NCBI GenBank assembly: GCA_019694165.1
Contig: JAIBCL010000027.1
Location: 18,190 to 82,189 of the forward strand
Length of the DNA stretch: 64,000 bases
Reading direction: 5' to 3'
DNA from: Verrucomicrobiaceae bacterium
GTDB taxonomy: Bacteria; Verrucomicrobiota; Verrucomicrobiia; Verrucomicrobiales; Verrucomicrobiaceae
Made by a program: the position numbers and the translations under genes
Shown here: positions 9,571-18,262 of the stretch, one piece after another
Numbering within the stretch: position 1 is the first letter of the stretch
How the letters are laid out: each line of letters starts with the position of its first letter
Notes under the pieces: generated by a model
The model's input: only the letters and a program-made list of their open reading frames with translations
Databases searched by the model: none
What the model was told of the DNA's origin: nothing

Positions 9571-9664
9571 TGCAGGGGTGACGATCTCCTTAAAATGAAT
9601 TTTGGCACGACGCTGTGCATGAAGTCCTGCTAGTCTCGCGGAATCAGCCCGTATTCACCCGACC

Positions 9665-12600
9665 ATGAAACGTTCTCTCGCATTGCTCATTCTGGCATTC
9701 TCGAGCCTGGCCGCCTCTGCGCAGCCCGCCTCGCTCTTTGACGGCAAAACACTCGATGGCTGGGACTTTGATCCCAAGTTCTGGCATGTCGAAGGTGGCG
9801 AAATCCGTGGCGGCTCGCTCACGGAAAAAGTTCCGCACAACGATTTCATCGCATCGAAGAAGTCGTATTCGAATTTCGAGCTGCGCGTGAAGTTGCGGCT
9901 CAGTGGCACTGGCTTCGTAAACAGCGGCGTGCAGATTCGCAGCCTTCGCATCAAGGATTCGCCGGAGATGTGTGGTTTCCAGGTGGACTACGGCCCCGGC
10001 TGGTATGGAAAGCTCTACGATGAGAGCCGCCGGAACAAAGTCGTGGGCGAATCGAAGGACATGGCGGCAGTGAATGCCGCGATCAAGGAAGGTGACTGGA
10101 ATGAGTATCGAATCCGTGCGGAAGGCGCGCGCATCCAGTCGTGGGTGAATGGTGTGCCGGCGCTCGATTATACCGAGACCGATCCGAACGTCGCACAGGA
10201 TGGTTTCATCGGCATCCAGATCCACGGCGGCGGCGCAGCCCAGGTGCAGGCAAAGGACATCACGATCGAAGAACTGCCCGTGACTCCGAACCCGTTGACG
10301 TGGGAGAAGCTCGGCGGCGTCGATGCCGTGCGCGCGAAACTCACGCCGCCGAAGAAGCAGGTGGAAAACGGCGCACCGAACACGGACAAACCGAAACGCG
10401 ACATCAGCTACAACAACGTCACCGGCACCGCGCGCACGGCGGAGGAGCAGCAAAAGCTCTTCCACCTGCCCGAAGGCTTCGAGATCGAACTGGTCGTCAA
10501 AGAAAGCGATGGCATCGGCAAGTTCGTCAGCGTGTATTTCGATCAGCGAGGGCGACTATGGACCCAAACCGCGCTGGAGTATCCGGTGGATGGAAATGAG
10601 AACCCCGCGGCTGCCGATGCGCTCTATGCGAGCAAGGCCAAGGACAAGGTGCTCGTCTATCCGCGCGAGGCGTTGAATGCGACGCTTCCCGCGGGCGGAC
10701 TCACCAATCCGACTGTGTTCGCCGATGGACTCGCGATCCCGCTCGGCTTGCTGCCATGGGGCAATGGTGACAGCGCTTACGTGCTGCACGGTCACGACGT
10801 GCTCTTGATGAAGGATACGAATGGCGATGGCAAGGCCGACGAGTCGAAGGTGGTGCTCACCGGCTTCGGCGTGCAAGACTCGCATTTGTTTCCGCATCAG
10901 TTCACACGCGCGCCCGGCGGCTGGATCTGGATGGCGCAGGGCCTCTTCAACAACAGCAAGGTTCACAAGCCCGGCGATGAATCGAACATCATCGATTATC
11001 CGAAATGCAGCATGGCGCGCATGAGGCCGGATGGCAGCGAGTTCGAGGTCACCAGCCTCGGCCCGAACAACATTTGGGGCCTCGTGATTACCGGCGAAGG
11101 CGAGGCTTTCATTCAGGAAGCGAACGACTACGGCTACCCGGTCATGCCCTTCCACGAGTATGCCTACTACCCCGGCGGCATGGAGAGCCTGCGGAAGAGC
11201 TACCAGCCCGAGTTCCCCGTGCAGACGCCCGATTTCAAAATGGGCGGCACGGGGTTGAGCGGTCTCGCGCTCGGCGAGGGTGAGTTGAAGAAAGTCGCGT
11301 CGATGAAAGTGGCTTCGGCTTCAGCCGAAGGTCAGGGCGATTCGGCTAAAGCCGAACCCACTTTGTGCATGTTCGTCGCCAACCCGATCATCTCGAAGGT
11401 GCAAACGCTGGCGATGCATCGCGAAGACAGTCGCAAAGATCCGCAGCGCGCTCCGAACGGCTGGCGCTACGAGCAAGCCGCCGACCTAGTCACCTGCGAC
11501 GATCCGTTCTTCCGTCCCGTCGGCATGACGCAAGGTCCCGATGGCTGCATCTACATCGTGGACTGGTATAACAAGATCATCAGCCACAACGAGGTGCCGC
11601 GGAATCATCCGGACCGCGATAAGATTCGTGGTCGCATCTGGCGCGTGAAGCCGAAGGCAAGCGTAGCTCAGGATTTCTATCCTGAGACGAACGTCTCCGC
11701 GCCGGAGAAAGCCGAGGGACGTTCGGCACAGCCTAGAAAGGCTATGCTACCGATCCCCGACTTCACGACACTGAGCACGGAGGAGTTGATCGCGCTGCTC
11801 GGCACACAGCCGACGGCGCGGGCGCACATGGCGTGGCAAGCTCTGGAAAAGCCAATGGACAATACTGCATTCGACTCCTTGTGCGCAAAGCTCGAATTCG
11901 TTATCAAAGATGCCAAAGAACCAATCGCGCGGCGAGTTCAGGCATTGTGGCTATTCTCTGGGCTCGACGAGTCAGCCGACCCGGATCAGCTCGGCCCGTT
12001 AAGTCGCAGTTTAGATCCACACTTGCGAAAAAACGCTGTGACTGTTTTTGCCCCCCAGTGGTCGGCATTCGAACTCGGCGAGGTATTTGCGCATTTGGTT
12101 GATGACAAAGATACCACCGTGAGAGCTGAGTTCATTCGCTGGTTGGGGTGCCGGTTTCATACAGAAGGCAAGATTTGCAGTGCTGACTATGGTGAGTCGC
12201 CTCCGCCCGATGAGCCATGTCGAGCATTGGTCACTCTACTGCGCATGGCAAAGCCGTCGCTTGCATCACCCACTGCTCCCGGAAGAACGGGAAAACCAAT
12301 TCCTGTCGGTGATGCCTACGACCGGGAATACGAACGATACTTGATTCGACTGTTCCTTGAGCAGCACCCGAAGCTGATCGGTTGGTTCCTTGATCATTCA
12401 AAGGCAGCCGAATCGCTCTCCGTCGAAGCCCGCGTGCTCGCCTCTCTCGCGCTTGAGCCAAAGGCGAGTGCCTCGCGCGTGGCGAAACTGCTGCCGCGAC
12501 TGGATCGCGCGCCGAATGACGAAGAACTGCTGCGTCTCGCGCAGTTCCCGCAGGAAGCGGGCTGCGGCGATGCCTTGAGGGCACTCCTGTCGAATCCGAA

Positions 12601-14323
12601 GTCGCGCGCCGCGGTCGCGGAGAAGCTGCTCGCGCAGAAGACCAAGCTCGATCCCGCGAAGATCGCGCCGTTGCTGAGCGAGGCGGCGAAGGCGCTGCTG
12701 GGTAACGCGGACACTCTTGTCCGCGCCGGGGAAACGGATGCGGACAAGAGTGTCCGCATTACCCTCGCGGCTTCGCTTATCGGCGGGTTTCAATTGGCGT
12801 CGTTGGAGAGCGATCTTGTGGCGATGACAAGGAAGGGCGATTTGCAATCGCCCTCGGCGGTTGAAAACCGCCGCTCCTTGCTACAGGCGCTTCGCGAACT
12901 CCGCAGCGGCGCGACCGATCTGTTTGTCGAGATTGCCAAATCCGCCAAGGATCCGGCCCTTCGCAGCGAAGCCGTCGCGGCACTCGCGTCCTCGAAGAAC
13001 CCGAAGGCAGCCGAAGAACTCTTCGCGCTTTATCCCACACTCGACGCCGCGCTTCGCCGCTCGGCGCTCAACGCCTTCTCCAGCTCGAAAGCCGGAGCGA
13101 AGGCCACCGTCGCCGCCTTGCTCGACAAAAAACTGCCGCAGGCTGATCTCGATGGCCCGACCGCCGAAAAACTCGCCGCCGTGCTGGGCGATGATCCTGC
13201 TCTTCAAAAACTGCAGCAGCAGCTCGGCGGCATTTTCCGCGACGTGCTGCTGTTCGACGGCACCGATGACGCGTGGATCGACAGCAAAATCACGGTCGAC
13301 GGTCCCTTCACCGTTGAAACCTGGGTTCGCCTCGCGCCCGGCATTGGCAATGAAGACGACATCCTCGGCGTGCCCGGCGGTGTGGAGATGAACTTTTTTG
13401 GATCGAAGTTCCGCGTCTTCGCCGGCCCGAAGCTGCATGACGTCGTGGTCGCGAACAAATCGATGACACCCGACCTGTGGACGCACATCGCCGTCACACG
13501 CGATGCAACGGGCATCATCAAGATCTACCAAAACGGCGAACTCGATGCCGTGTCGAAAGTCCCCGCGCCCGACAAGTGGGAGAACTGCCGCATCGGCTGG
13601 AGTGGCCCGAAGAAAGGCACCGAAGGCGTGATGATGGAGTTCCGAGTGTGGAAGGTGGAGAGGACTGCACAGGAGATTCGGGGGGGCTTTGACAGGAGCC
13701 TGGGAGAAGGGACAAAAAGGACGGAAGGGACTCAGGCGACGAGCGGCAGTGCCCCCACCATTTTGTCCTTTCGGTCCTTTGAGTCCCTTTCATCCTCAAA
13801 AACCTTCCAAAAAGGCGCGCGCCTCGCCAAGACCATCGACACACCGCCGCTGCTCACCGCCGAGCAAGCCGACGCGCTCGACAAGAAGTTTGCCAAATAC
13901 ACCGCGCTCGCGCCGAAGGGCAACGCAGCGAACGGCAAGGCGATCAGCGCCATCTGTCTCGCCTGTCATCAGATCGGCACCGCAGGCGCACAAATCGGCC
14001 CGAACCTCAGCGGAGCCGGCGCAATGGGCCTCGAAGGCGTGCTGCGCAACATCCTCACGCCAAACGCTGCGATGGAATCCGGCTACCGCATCTTCCGCGT
14101 CGAATTGAAGTCCGGCGATCTCGTCGATGCGCTCTTCGTCAGCGAAGACAAGAACGCCTTCGTCGTCCGCCAGCCCGGCGTGCCCGATCGTCGCATCGAC
14201 AAAAAGGACGTCCGCTCCACCAAATTCATCCGCCGCAGCCTGATGCCCGAAGGATTGATCGACGCCCTGCCGGATCAAAGCGTGGCGGATTTGCTCGCGT
14301 ATTTGATGACGCTGAAGGGGTAG
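9665..14323 (+). CDS. Giant secreted DUF1080 / PVC-type heme-binding / HEAT / LamG / cytochrome c protein
   Basis: 1552 residues after a signal peptide (MKRSLALLILAFSSLAASAQ). Domains in order: DUF1080 beta-sandwich (about 22-200, SLFDGKTLDGWDF); a PVC-type sugar-dehydrogenase-like propeller (about 250-665, with FHLPEGFEIELV, MFVANPI and CIYIVDWYNKIISHNE); HEAT-like helices (about 700-1175); a LamG/concanavalin-type domain (about 1190-1340); and a C-terminal cytochrome c with heme site CLACH near residue 1431 and a typical SGDLVDALFVSED tail. PVC proteins of this type are thought to oxidise or bind sugars outside the cytoplasm and pass electrons to heme. The N-terminal DUF1080 fusion is less usual. 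Five palindromic stretches are translated in frame (listed separately), and about 11850-12400 is visibly less GC-rich than the rest. Confidence 0.9.
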   Translation: MKRSLALLILAFSSLAASAQPASLFDGKTLDGWDFDPKFWHVEGGEIRGGSLTEKVPHNDFIASKKSYSNFELRVKLRLSGTGFVNSGVQIRSLRIKDSPEMCGFQVDYGPGWYGKLYDESRRNKVVGESKDMAAVNAAIKEGDWNEYRIRAEGARIQSWVNGVPALDYTETDPNVAQDGFIGIQIHGGGAAQVQAKDITIEELPVTPNPLTWEKLGGVDAVRAKLTPPKKQVENGAPNTDKPKRDISYNNVTGTARTAEEQQKLFHLPEGFEIELVVKESDGIGKFVSVYFDQRGRLWTQTALEYPVDGNENPAAADALYASKAKDKVLVYPREALNATLPAGGLTNPTVFADGLAIPLGLLPWGNGDSAYVLHGHDVLLMKDTNGDGKADESKVVLTGFGVQDSHLFPHQFTRAPGGWIWMAQGLFNNSKVHKPGDESNIIDYPKCSMARMRPDGSEFEVTSLGPNNIWGLVITGEGEAFIQEANDYGYPVMPFHEYAYYPGGMESLRKSYQPEFPVQTPDFKMGGTGLSGLALGEGELKKVASMKVASASAEGQGDSAKAEPTLCMFVANPIISKVQTLAMHREDSRKDPQRAPNGWRYEQAADLVTCDDPFFRPVGMTQGPDGCIYIVDWYNKIISHNEVPRNHPDRDKIRGRIWRVKPKASVAQDFYPETNVSAPEKAEGRSAQPRKAMLPIPDFTTLSTEELIALLGTQPTARAHMAWQALEKPMDNTAFDSLCAKLEFVIKDAKEPIARRVQALWLFSGLDESADPDQLGPLSRSLDPHLRKNAVTVFAPQWSAFELGEVFAHLVDDKDTTVRAEFIRWLGCRFHTEGKICSADYGESPPPDEPCRALVTLLRMAKPSLASPTAPGRTGKPIPVGDAYDREYERYLIRLFLEQHPKLIGWFLDHSKAAESLSVEARVLASLALEPKASASRVAKLLPRLDRAPNDEELLRLAQFPQEAGCGDALRALLSNPKSRAAVAEKLLAQKTKLDPAKIAPLLSEAAKALLGNADTLVRAGETDADKSVRITLAASLIGGFQLASLESDLVAMTRKGDLQSPSAVENRRSLLQALRELRSGATDLFVEIAKSAKDPALRSEAVAALASSKNPKAAEELFALYPTLDAALRRSALNAFSSSKAGAKATVAALLDKKLPQADLDGPTAEKLAAVLGDDPALQKLQQQLGGIFRDVLLFDGTDDAWIDSKITVDGPFTVETWVRLAPGIGNEDDILGVPGGVEMNFFGSKFRVFAGPKLHDVVVANKSMTPDLWTHIAVTRDATGIIKIYQNGELDAVSKVPAPDKWENCRIGWSGPKKGTEGVMMEFRVWKVERTAQEIRGGFDRSLGEGTKRTEGTQATSGSAPTILSFRSFESLSSSKTFQKGARLAKTIDTPPLLTAEQADALDKKFAKYTALAPKGNAANGKAISAICLACHQIGTAGAQIGPNLSGAGAMGLEGVLRNILTPNAAMESGYRIFRVELKSGDLVDALFVSEDKNAFVVRQPGVPDRRIDKKDVRSTKFIRRSLMPEGLIDALPDQSVADLLAYLMTLKG
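11306..11364. repeat. In-frame palindromic element A
   Basis: Outer arms AAAGTGG (11306-11312) and CCACTTT (11358-11364) enclose hairpin CTTCGGCT/AGCCGAAG (11313-11330) and hairpin TTCGGCT/AGCCGAA (11341-11356). It is translated as KVASASAEGQGDSAKAEPTL just before the conserved MFVANPI strand of the propeller, so it looks like an insert in a loop. Confidence 0.85.
11663..11750. repeat. In-frame palindromic element B
   Basis: Outer arms GTAGC (11663-11667) and GCTAC (11746-11750). Inside are hairpin TCAGGAT/ATCCTGA (11668-11685), hairpin AGCCT/AGGCT (11730-11743), and an inverted pair CGAACGTC (11688-11695) and GACGTTCG (11718-11725). It is translated as the linker between the propeller and the HEAT region. 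Confidence 0.8.
12700..12764. repeat. In-frame palindromic element C
   Basis: Two 25-base arms (12700-12724 and 12740-12764) match as inverted repeats at 24 of 25 positions around a 15-base loop. Each arm itself contains GCGGACA and TGTCCGC, so two sub-hairpins are possible. Translated as NADTLVRAGETDADKSVRIT within the HEAT region. Confidence 0.88.
12828..12880. repeat. In-frame palindromic element D
   Basis: Outer arms CAAGGA (12828-12833) and TCCTTG (12875-12880) enclose hairpin AGGGCGATT/AATCGCCCT (12834-12854) and hairpin CGGCGGTT/AACCGCCG (12855-12873). It follows element C by 63 bases and is translated as TRKGDLQSPSAVENRRSLL. Confidence 0.85.
13707..13792. repeat. In-frame imperfect inverted repeat E
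   Basis: A purine-rich arm (13707-13734, GAAGGGAC...GGGACTCA) is matched by a pyrimidine-rich arm (13762-13792) in inverted orientation, with AAGGGACTCA/TGAGTCCCTT exact. It encodes the low-complexity linker between the LamG and cytochrome c domains. Less perfect than A-D. Confidence 0.6.
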
Positions 14324-14333
14324 CGGCGAATGC

Positions 14334-14984
14334 TCACGGCACGATCTTCACCGGCGTGCCGACGGGTGTGGCGCGGAAAAACTTCTCCGCCATGTTCCCG
14401 GGCAGGCGGATGCAGCCGTGCGAGGCCGGGTAGCCGGGCAGGTAACCCTGATGCATGCCCACTCCGCCGTAGATGCGCATGAAGTAGTACATCTTCGCAC
14501 CTTCAAAGCGCGTGTCGGGCGGGCGGGGATCGACTTGATTGTTGATGTTTTGCATGACCACACGGCCATACCGGTCCTCGTAGTCGCCGTAGATCGAGGA
14601 CTTGTGCCCGATGTCCTTCTCGATGATGCGGTAGCTGCCGGGCCGGGTGGAGTAGCCTTCGCGCCCCGAGGAGATGGGCGAGCCGCCTGCGAGCTGGCCG
14701 CCTTTGTAGAGATAGACCATCTGCTCGCCGAGCTGGATTTCTATGGCTGGGCGTCCCGGCATTTGATCGGCATACCAGAAGGATGGATCCCGCCGGAACC
14801 AGCCCGACACGCGTCCGGTGACCTTGCGCGCGTTTTGGAATCCTTCGTGGCCGTAGCGCGCCAATCTGTCGCCGAATGACTCGCCGTCGTAGGTCGAGGG
14901 CTGGAGACTACAGTTCGATACGGCAAACAGTGCGAACACGGCGGCGGCCGCACGGCTGGCTGTTGAGAGCGGATGGCTTTTCAT
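14334..14984 (-). CDS. L,D-transpeptidase (YkuD), probable lipoprotein
   Basis: I chose the ATG at 14984 (MKSHPLST), which gives a signal sequence ending in SNC, a plausible though weak lipobox; the longer frame to 15059 lacks one. The YkuD domain spans about residues 80-216, with IEIQLGEQMVYLYKGG at its start and the catalytic SHGCIRLPGNMAE motif (Cys near 191). Such enzymes form 3-3 cross-links in peptidoglycan or attach proteins to it, in the periplasm. The gene is last in a minus-strand run (beta-sandwich protein, eboD, eboC, eboE upstream) and converges on the giant heme protein gene with only 10 bases between stops. Confidence 0.88.
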   Translation of the reverse strand: MKSHPLSTASRAAAAVFALFAVSNCSLQPSTYDGESFGDRLARYGHEGFQNARKVTGRVSGWFRRDPSFWYADQMPGRPAIEIQLGEQMVYLYKGGQLAGGSPISSGREGYSTRPGSYRIIEKDIGHKSSIYGDYEDRYGRVVMQNINNQVDPRPPDTRFEGAKMYYFMRIYGGVGMHQGYLPGYPASHGCIRLPGNMAEKFFRATPVGTPVKIVP

Positions 14985-15068
14985 GCGAGCAATCGCCGAG
15001 GGGTCAACAAAGTCAGAAGCGAATGCCGGCGACGGCAATCCCGCCGGCTGGTACTCCACGCGGACGCA

Positions 15069-15767
15069 TCAAGGTTTCGCCACGCCTTTGATGCTGAAAT
15101 CGTCGTAGTTCACATCGACGCGGTTGGTGGTGAGGCTGACCACGGTCTTGTGATCGTGGGCCACGCCCGGCGACTGAAAGCTGCTTACGACTTTGCCGTC
15201 GATGGTGGTCTCCACAACGTCGGCCTGGGTGCGCACGACCAGCGTGTGCCAGTCCTTGAGCGTCACTTTGTTCGGCACGGACTTCGTCCACTTTTGGAGA
15301 TTCGCCTTGTCCACGTCCGTCAGCGTGGGTGGCACGGCCTTCTTTTTCTCGTAAATCTCGTTCGAGAAGGTGCCGGTCTTGGCGTCGGCGACGGTCACGG
15401 CCGCAGGGCTGACGGTGATGCTGCAGATGTGTCCGGCGTGGGAGCCTTTGTAGTCCTTGTCATCGAGCCAGACGTTGAAGGTCTTCGCCTGCTCGCTGGC
15501 GAACTGGAACTTCACGGCCACTTCAAGGTCGCGTTCCGGCGCGATGCGGATCACATCGACGGCTGGATGATCCGACTCCGGAGCGGTGATGCCGTGGAGC
15601 ACGCCGTCCTTCACCACACTGGAGCTTTTGTAATGGCCCCAGCTCTTGCCGAAGCCATCTGCGGCAAATTCATCGGAGAAAATGAGGCGGCTGAAGCTGC
15701 CTGCGGGCAATTGCGCGCAGGCGAGAGTAGAGACGAAGACGACGGACAAAGGGATGAGCGATTTCAT
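15069..15767 (-). CDS. Secreted concanavalin-like (DUF1080-type) beta-sandwich protein
   Basis: Start ATG at 15767 gives a signal peptide (MKSLIPLSVVFVSTLACAQ). The 232-residue product is beta-rich, with FSDEFAADGFGKSWGHYKSSS, VVKDGVLHGITAPESDHPA, a central FNVWLDDKDYKG stretch and a C-terminal VDVNYDDFSIKGVAKP strand. This resembles the jelly-roll domains called family 16 glycoside hydrolase/DUF1080 in PVC genomes; I see no GH16 ExDxxE catalytic motif, so binding may be its role. It lies 154 bases downstream of eboD on the same strand. Confidence 0.7.
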   Translation of the reverse strand: MKSLIPLSVVFVSTLACAQLPAGSFSRLIFSDEFAADGFGKSWGHYKSSSVVKDGVLHGITAPESDHPAVDVIRIAPERDLEVAVKFQFASEQAKTFNVWLDDKDYKGSHAGHICSITVSPAAVTVADAKTGTFSNEIYEKKKAVPPTLTDVDKANLQKWTKSVPNKVTLKDWHTLVVRTQADVVETTIDGKVVSSFQSPGVAHDHKTVVSLTTNRVDVNYDDFSIKGVAKP

Positions 15768-15921
15768 GCGGGAGACGAAACGACGGCAAAGCCCGCAGCT
15801 ATCGGCGATGACGAACGAACGGGCGGTCGTGGCGAAAGACTGCCGAGTCGGGGCAGGGGCGTCCCGGAGGCTGGCGGACAACAATGAGCAGGCTCCAGGC
15901 ATCGAGCGAGCGCTGGAACTC

Positions 15922-17109
15922 TCAAGAAAACGCGGCGGGCAGCTCGGCGGGTGATGCGTTCGCACGGTCGCGGAGTTCCTCCACGGCCTGGACGATGAGC
16001 GCACGGTCCATCTCATGCACCTCGATCTTCCTGCCGATCTCAGGCACGAGCGTGACGGTGAGGTCGCCGCCGAGATGCTCGCGGAATTCCTCAAGGCCCG
16101 CGAGGATGACGAGGTCGCCGTTCGACCCGCGGTCGAGCAGCTCCGGCGCGTAGGTGGCGAAGCCGACTTTCTCGATCAATGCGAGGATGCGCAGGGCCGT
16201 GGCGGCGGAGATGAGGGCCCTTTTTGCCGAATAGACGAGATCGACGGCCATGCCGATCGCCACGGCTTCTCCATGCGCGACTCGGAAGGCCGAGACCTGC
16301 TCCAGCTTGTGTGCGGCCCAGTGGCCGAAGTCGAGCGGACGCGCAGAGCCCATCTCGAAGGGATCGCCGTTCGTGGCGATGTGCTCCACATGCAGCTCCG
16401 CGCTGCGCTGCACCACGCGCTCGAGCACGGACTGGTCCAGCGCGGCCAGCCCGGCCGCGTTCTCACAGAGGTAGTTGAAGAACTTTGCGTCGCGGATGAG
16501 CGCTACCTTGATGGCCTCGATGATGCCGTTGCGCCGCTCGCGCACGGGCAGCGATTCGAGGAATGTGAAGTCGTTCACGACGGCGAAGGGCACGGCGAAG
16601 GAGCCGACCCAGTTTTTCTTGCCGAAGTAGTTCACGCCGTTCTTCACGCCCACGCCGCCGTCACCCTGGCTCAGAGTGGTGGTGGGAAATCGCACATGGC
16701 GGATGCCGCGGTGCGCGGTGCTGGCGGCGAAGCATACGAGATCGAGCACCGCGCCGCCCCCGATCACAAAGACGTAGCTGTGCCGGTCGAGCGCGGCCTC
16801 ATTGATCGCCCGCCAACACTGCTCGACCAGGCGGAAGTCATTCTTGCAAGCCTCGCCTCCTGGAATCACCAGCGGATCGGCGGCGAGGTGCATCACATCA
16901 AGATGCGCCGCCGCGTAATTGAGCACTTGCGGGACCAGCTTCGGGCAGGCCCGCGCCACGCGGTCGTCGATGAATACCAGCACCTTGGCCGGCCTGCCCA
17001 CGCCATTGAGGCAGAGCAGATCGCGCACGACCGTATTTGCATCCACAAACGCATCCCGCGTGAAGAGGATGCGATGCGTGTAGTCCACCGTGATTTTCCG
17101 CTGCAGCAT
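15922..17109 (-). CDS. eboD: EboD-like 3-dehydroquinate-synthase family protein
   Basis: 395 residues of the dehydroquinate synthase fold: NAD-binding VFVIGGGAVLDLVCFAAS, TTTLSQGDGGVGVKNGVNYFGKK in the glycine-rich segment, and metal-site regions NGIIEAIKVALI, DFGHWAAHKLE and VAHGEAVAIGM. It differs from housekeeping AroB and sits directly after eboC and eboE, the association that defines ebo clusters. In cyanobacteria and Bacteroidota the ebo genes support export of a secondary-metabolite precursor to the periplasm; the substrate here is unknown. ATG at 17109 is 48 bases behind the eboC stop. Confidence 0.85.
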   Translation of the reverse strand: MLQRKITVDYTHRILFTRDAFVDANTVVRDLLCLNGVGRPAKVLVFIDDRVARACPKLVPQVLNYAAAHLDVMHLAADPLVIPGGEACKNDFRLVEQCWRAINEAALDRHSYVFVIGGGAVLDLVCFAASTAHRGIRHVRFPTTTLSQGDGGVGVKNGVNYFGKKNWVGSFAVPFAVVNDFTFLESLPVRERRNGIIEAIKVALIRDAKFFNYLCENAAGLAALDQSVLERVVQRSAELHVEHIATNGDPFEMGSARPLDFGHWAAHKLEQVSAFRVAHGEAVAIGMAVDLVYSAKRALISAATALRILALIEKVGFATYAPELLDRGSNGDLVILAGLEEFREHLGGDLTVTLVPEIGRKIEVHEMDRALIVQAVEELRDRANASPAELPAAFS

Positions 17110-17157
17110 GTCTTGGTCTCCCGCTTGTGTCGCCCGCGTCGCAAGAACACCAAACGG

Positions 17158-18099
17158 TCAAGTCGCCGCGATCTTTCGCTGCCACAGGCGCAGCAGCGGC
17201 GTCAGTGCGGCGATGGCGCAGCCTTCGAGAAATCCTCCGAGCGAAGCCACGGCGAGACCATCCACGACCACGATGCCGGCGAGCAGCAGGCCGACGGCGC
17301 GCCCGATGTTCGACAACGGCGGCGTGCGCATCATGCGCATGGCATGCCTCACCAGCATGACCAGCGCGAGGCCGATGACCGCAAAGCCGCCCAGATACAC
17401 TCCTCCGAGGCGTCTGACGAGAATGATGGCGGCAGGTTCGGCATACGGCCCTTCGTGAATCAGCGAATACAGCAACGCCGCCGCGAGCGGGGCGATGAGA
17501 GGCGAGAGCAGGCAGAGCATCGTGAACGAGGTGGAGCGGGCGGCCGGCACGGGGGCGGATTCGTTGCGGGCTGCCATGCTGATGCCCACGATGTAGAGTC
17601 CCATTGCGAGGGCAGCGGCGATCAACTCGGAGTTCCACTCGAGACTCACGCTTCCTTTCACCGCCGAGCCCGCGGCGAGATACAGCAGCGTCCGGCACGC
17701 ACCCATGACGAAAACCGATCCTGCCCACTGCTTGTGACACAAGTCATAGGCCAGGATGCAGAAGCAGAGACAGCTCACATGAGTCGCGCTCGCTCCGCCA
17801 AAGGGATGCATGCACGCCGCGCCCAGCACGAGCATCGTCATCCCCGCACGCCACGCCGTGCCGTGCTTTACGTCACCGCGCGGGATGGGGCGCTCCTTGC
17901 GGTGCTCGCGATCCCAGTCCGCGTCCGCTGCATCGTTCATGATCATTCCGGCGCTGTAGAGCAGTGATGCCCCGGCCAGCAGCCAGATGAGGCGGCTGTC
18001 CTCGAAGCCTCCGCCCCCGAGCATCCAGCCGGCGAGCACGTTGGTCCACACGGTGGGGAGGTTCGAGATGCGGGCGAGTTCGAGCCAGGCTTTCAGCAT
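17158..18099 (-). CDS. eboC: EboC-like UbiA prenyltransferase family membrane protein
   Basis: 313 residues with about eight or nine hydrophobic segments and the UbiA aspartate motif MNDAADADWDREHRKERP near residue 57, followed by IPRGDV. The second Asp-rich motif is degenerate, as often in EboC. UbiA enzymes transfer prenyl groups to aromatic acceptors in the membrane; EboC probably prepares or anchors a lipid-linked metabolite. Located between eboE (163-base gap) and eboD (48-base gap) on the minus strand. Confidence 0.85.
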   Translation of the reverse strand: MLKAWLELARISNLPTVWTNVLAGWMLGGGGFEDSRLIWLLAGASLLYSAGMIMNDAADADWDREHRKERPIPRGDVKHGTAWRAGMTMLVLGAACMHPFGGASATHVSCLCFCILAYDLCHKQWAGSVFVMGACRTLLYLAAGSAVKGSVSLEWNSELIAAALAMGLYIVGISMAARNESAPVPAARSTSFTMLCLLSPLIAPLAAALLYSLIHEGPYAEPAAIILVRRLGGVYLGGFAVIGLALVMLVRHAMRMMRTPPLSNIGRAVGLLLAGIVVVDGLAVASLGGFLEGCAIAALTPLLRLWQRKIAAT

Positions 18100-18262
18100 G
18101 GGATTCTCCTCAATAGAGCTTCAGCGGAAAGGCGCGCGCGCGTCGGCGGCGTGATCGCGGCGGCCTTCGGCACCGAATGATGCGTTGTGCCGGCCCGTTG
18201 TTTCGTGCGCATGGCTGGTGCCGTTCCTGTGTGCGGGCAATTTCATTCTGTTTCCGTTTCCA

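Noticed and set aside
16015..17967. 650-residue open frame on the plus strand opposite eboD and eboC
   Set aside because: It is the antisense shadow of two well-recognised genes; composition is His/Arg/Glu-rich and has no family pattern.
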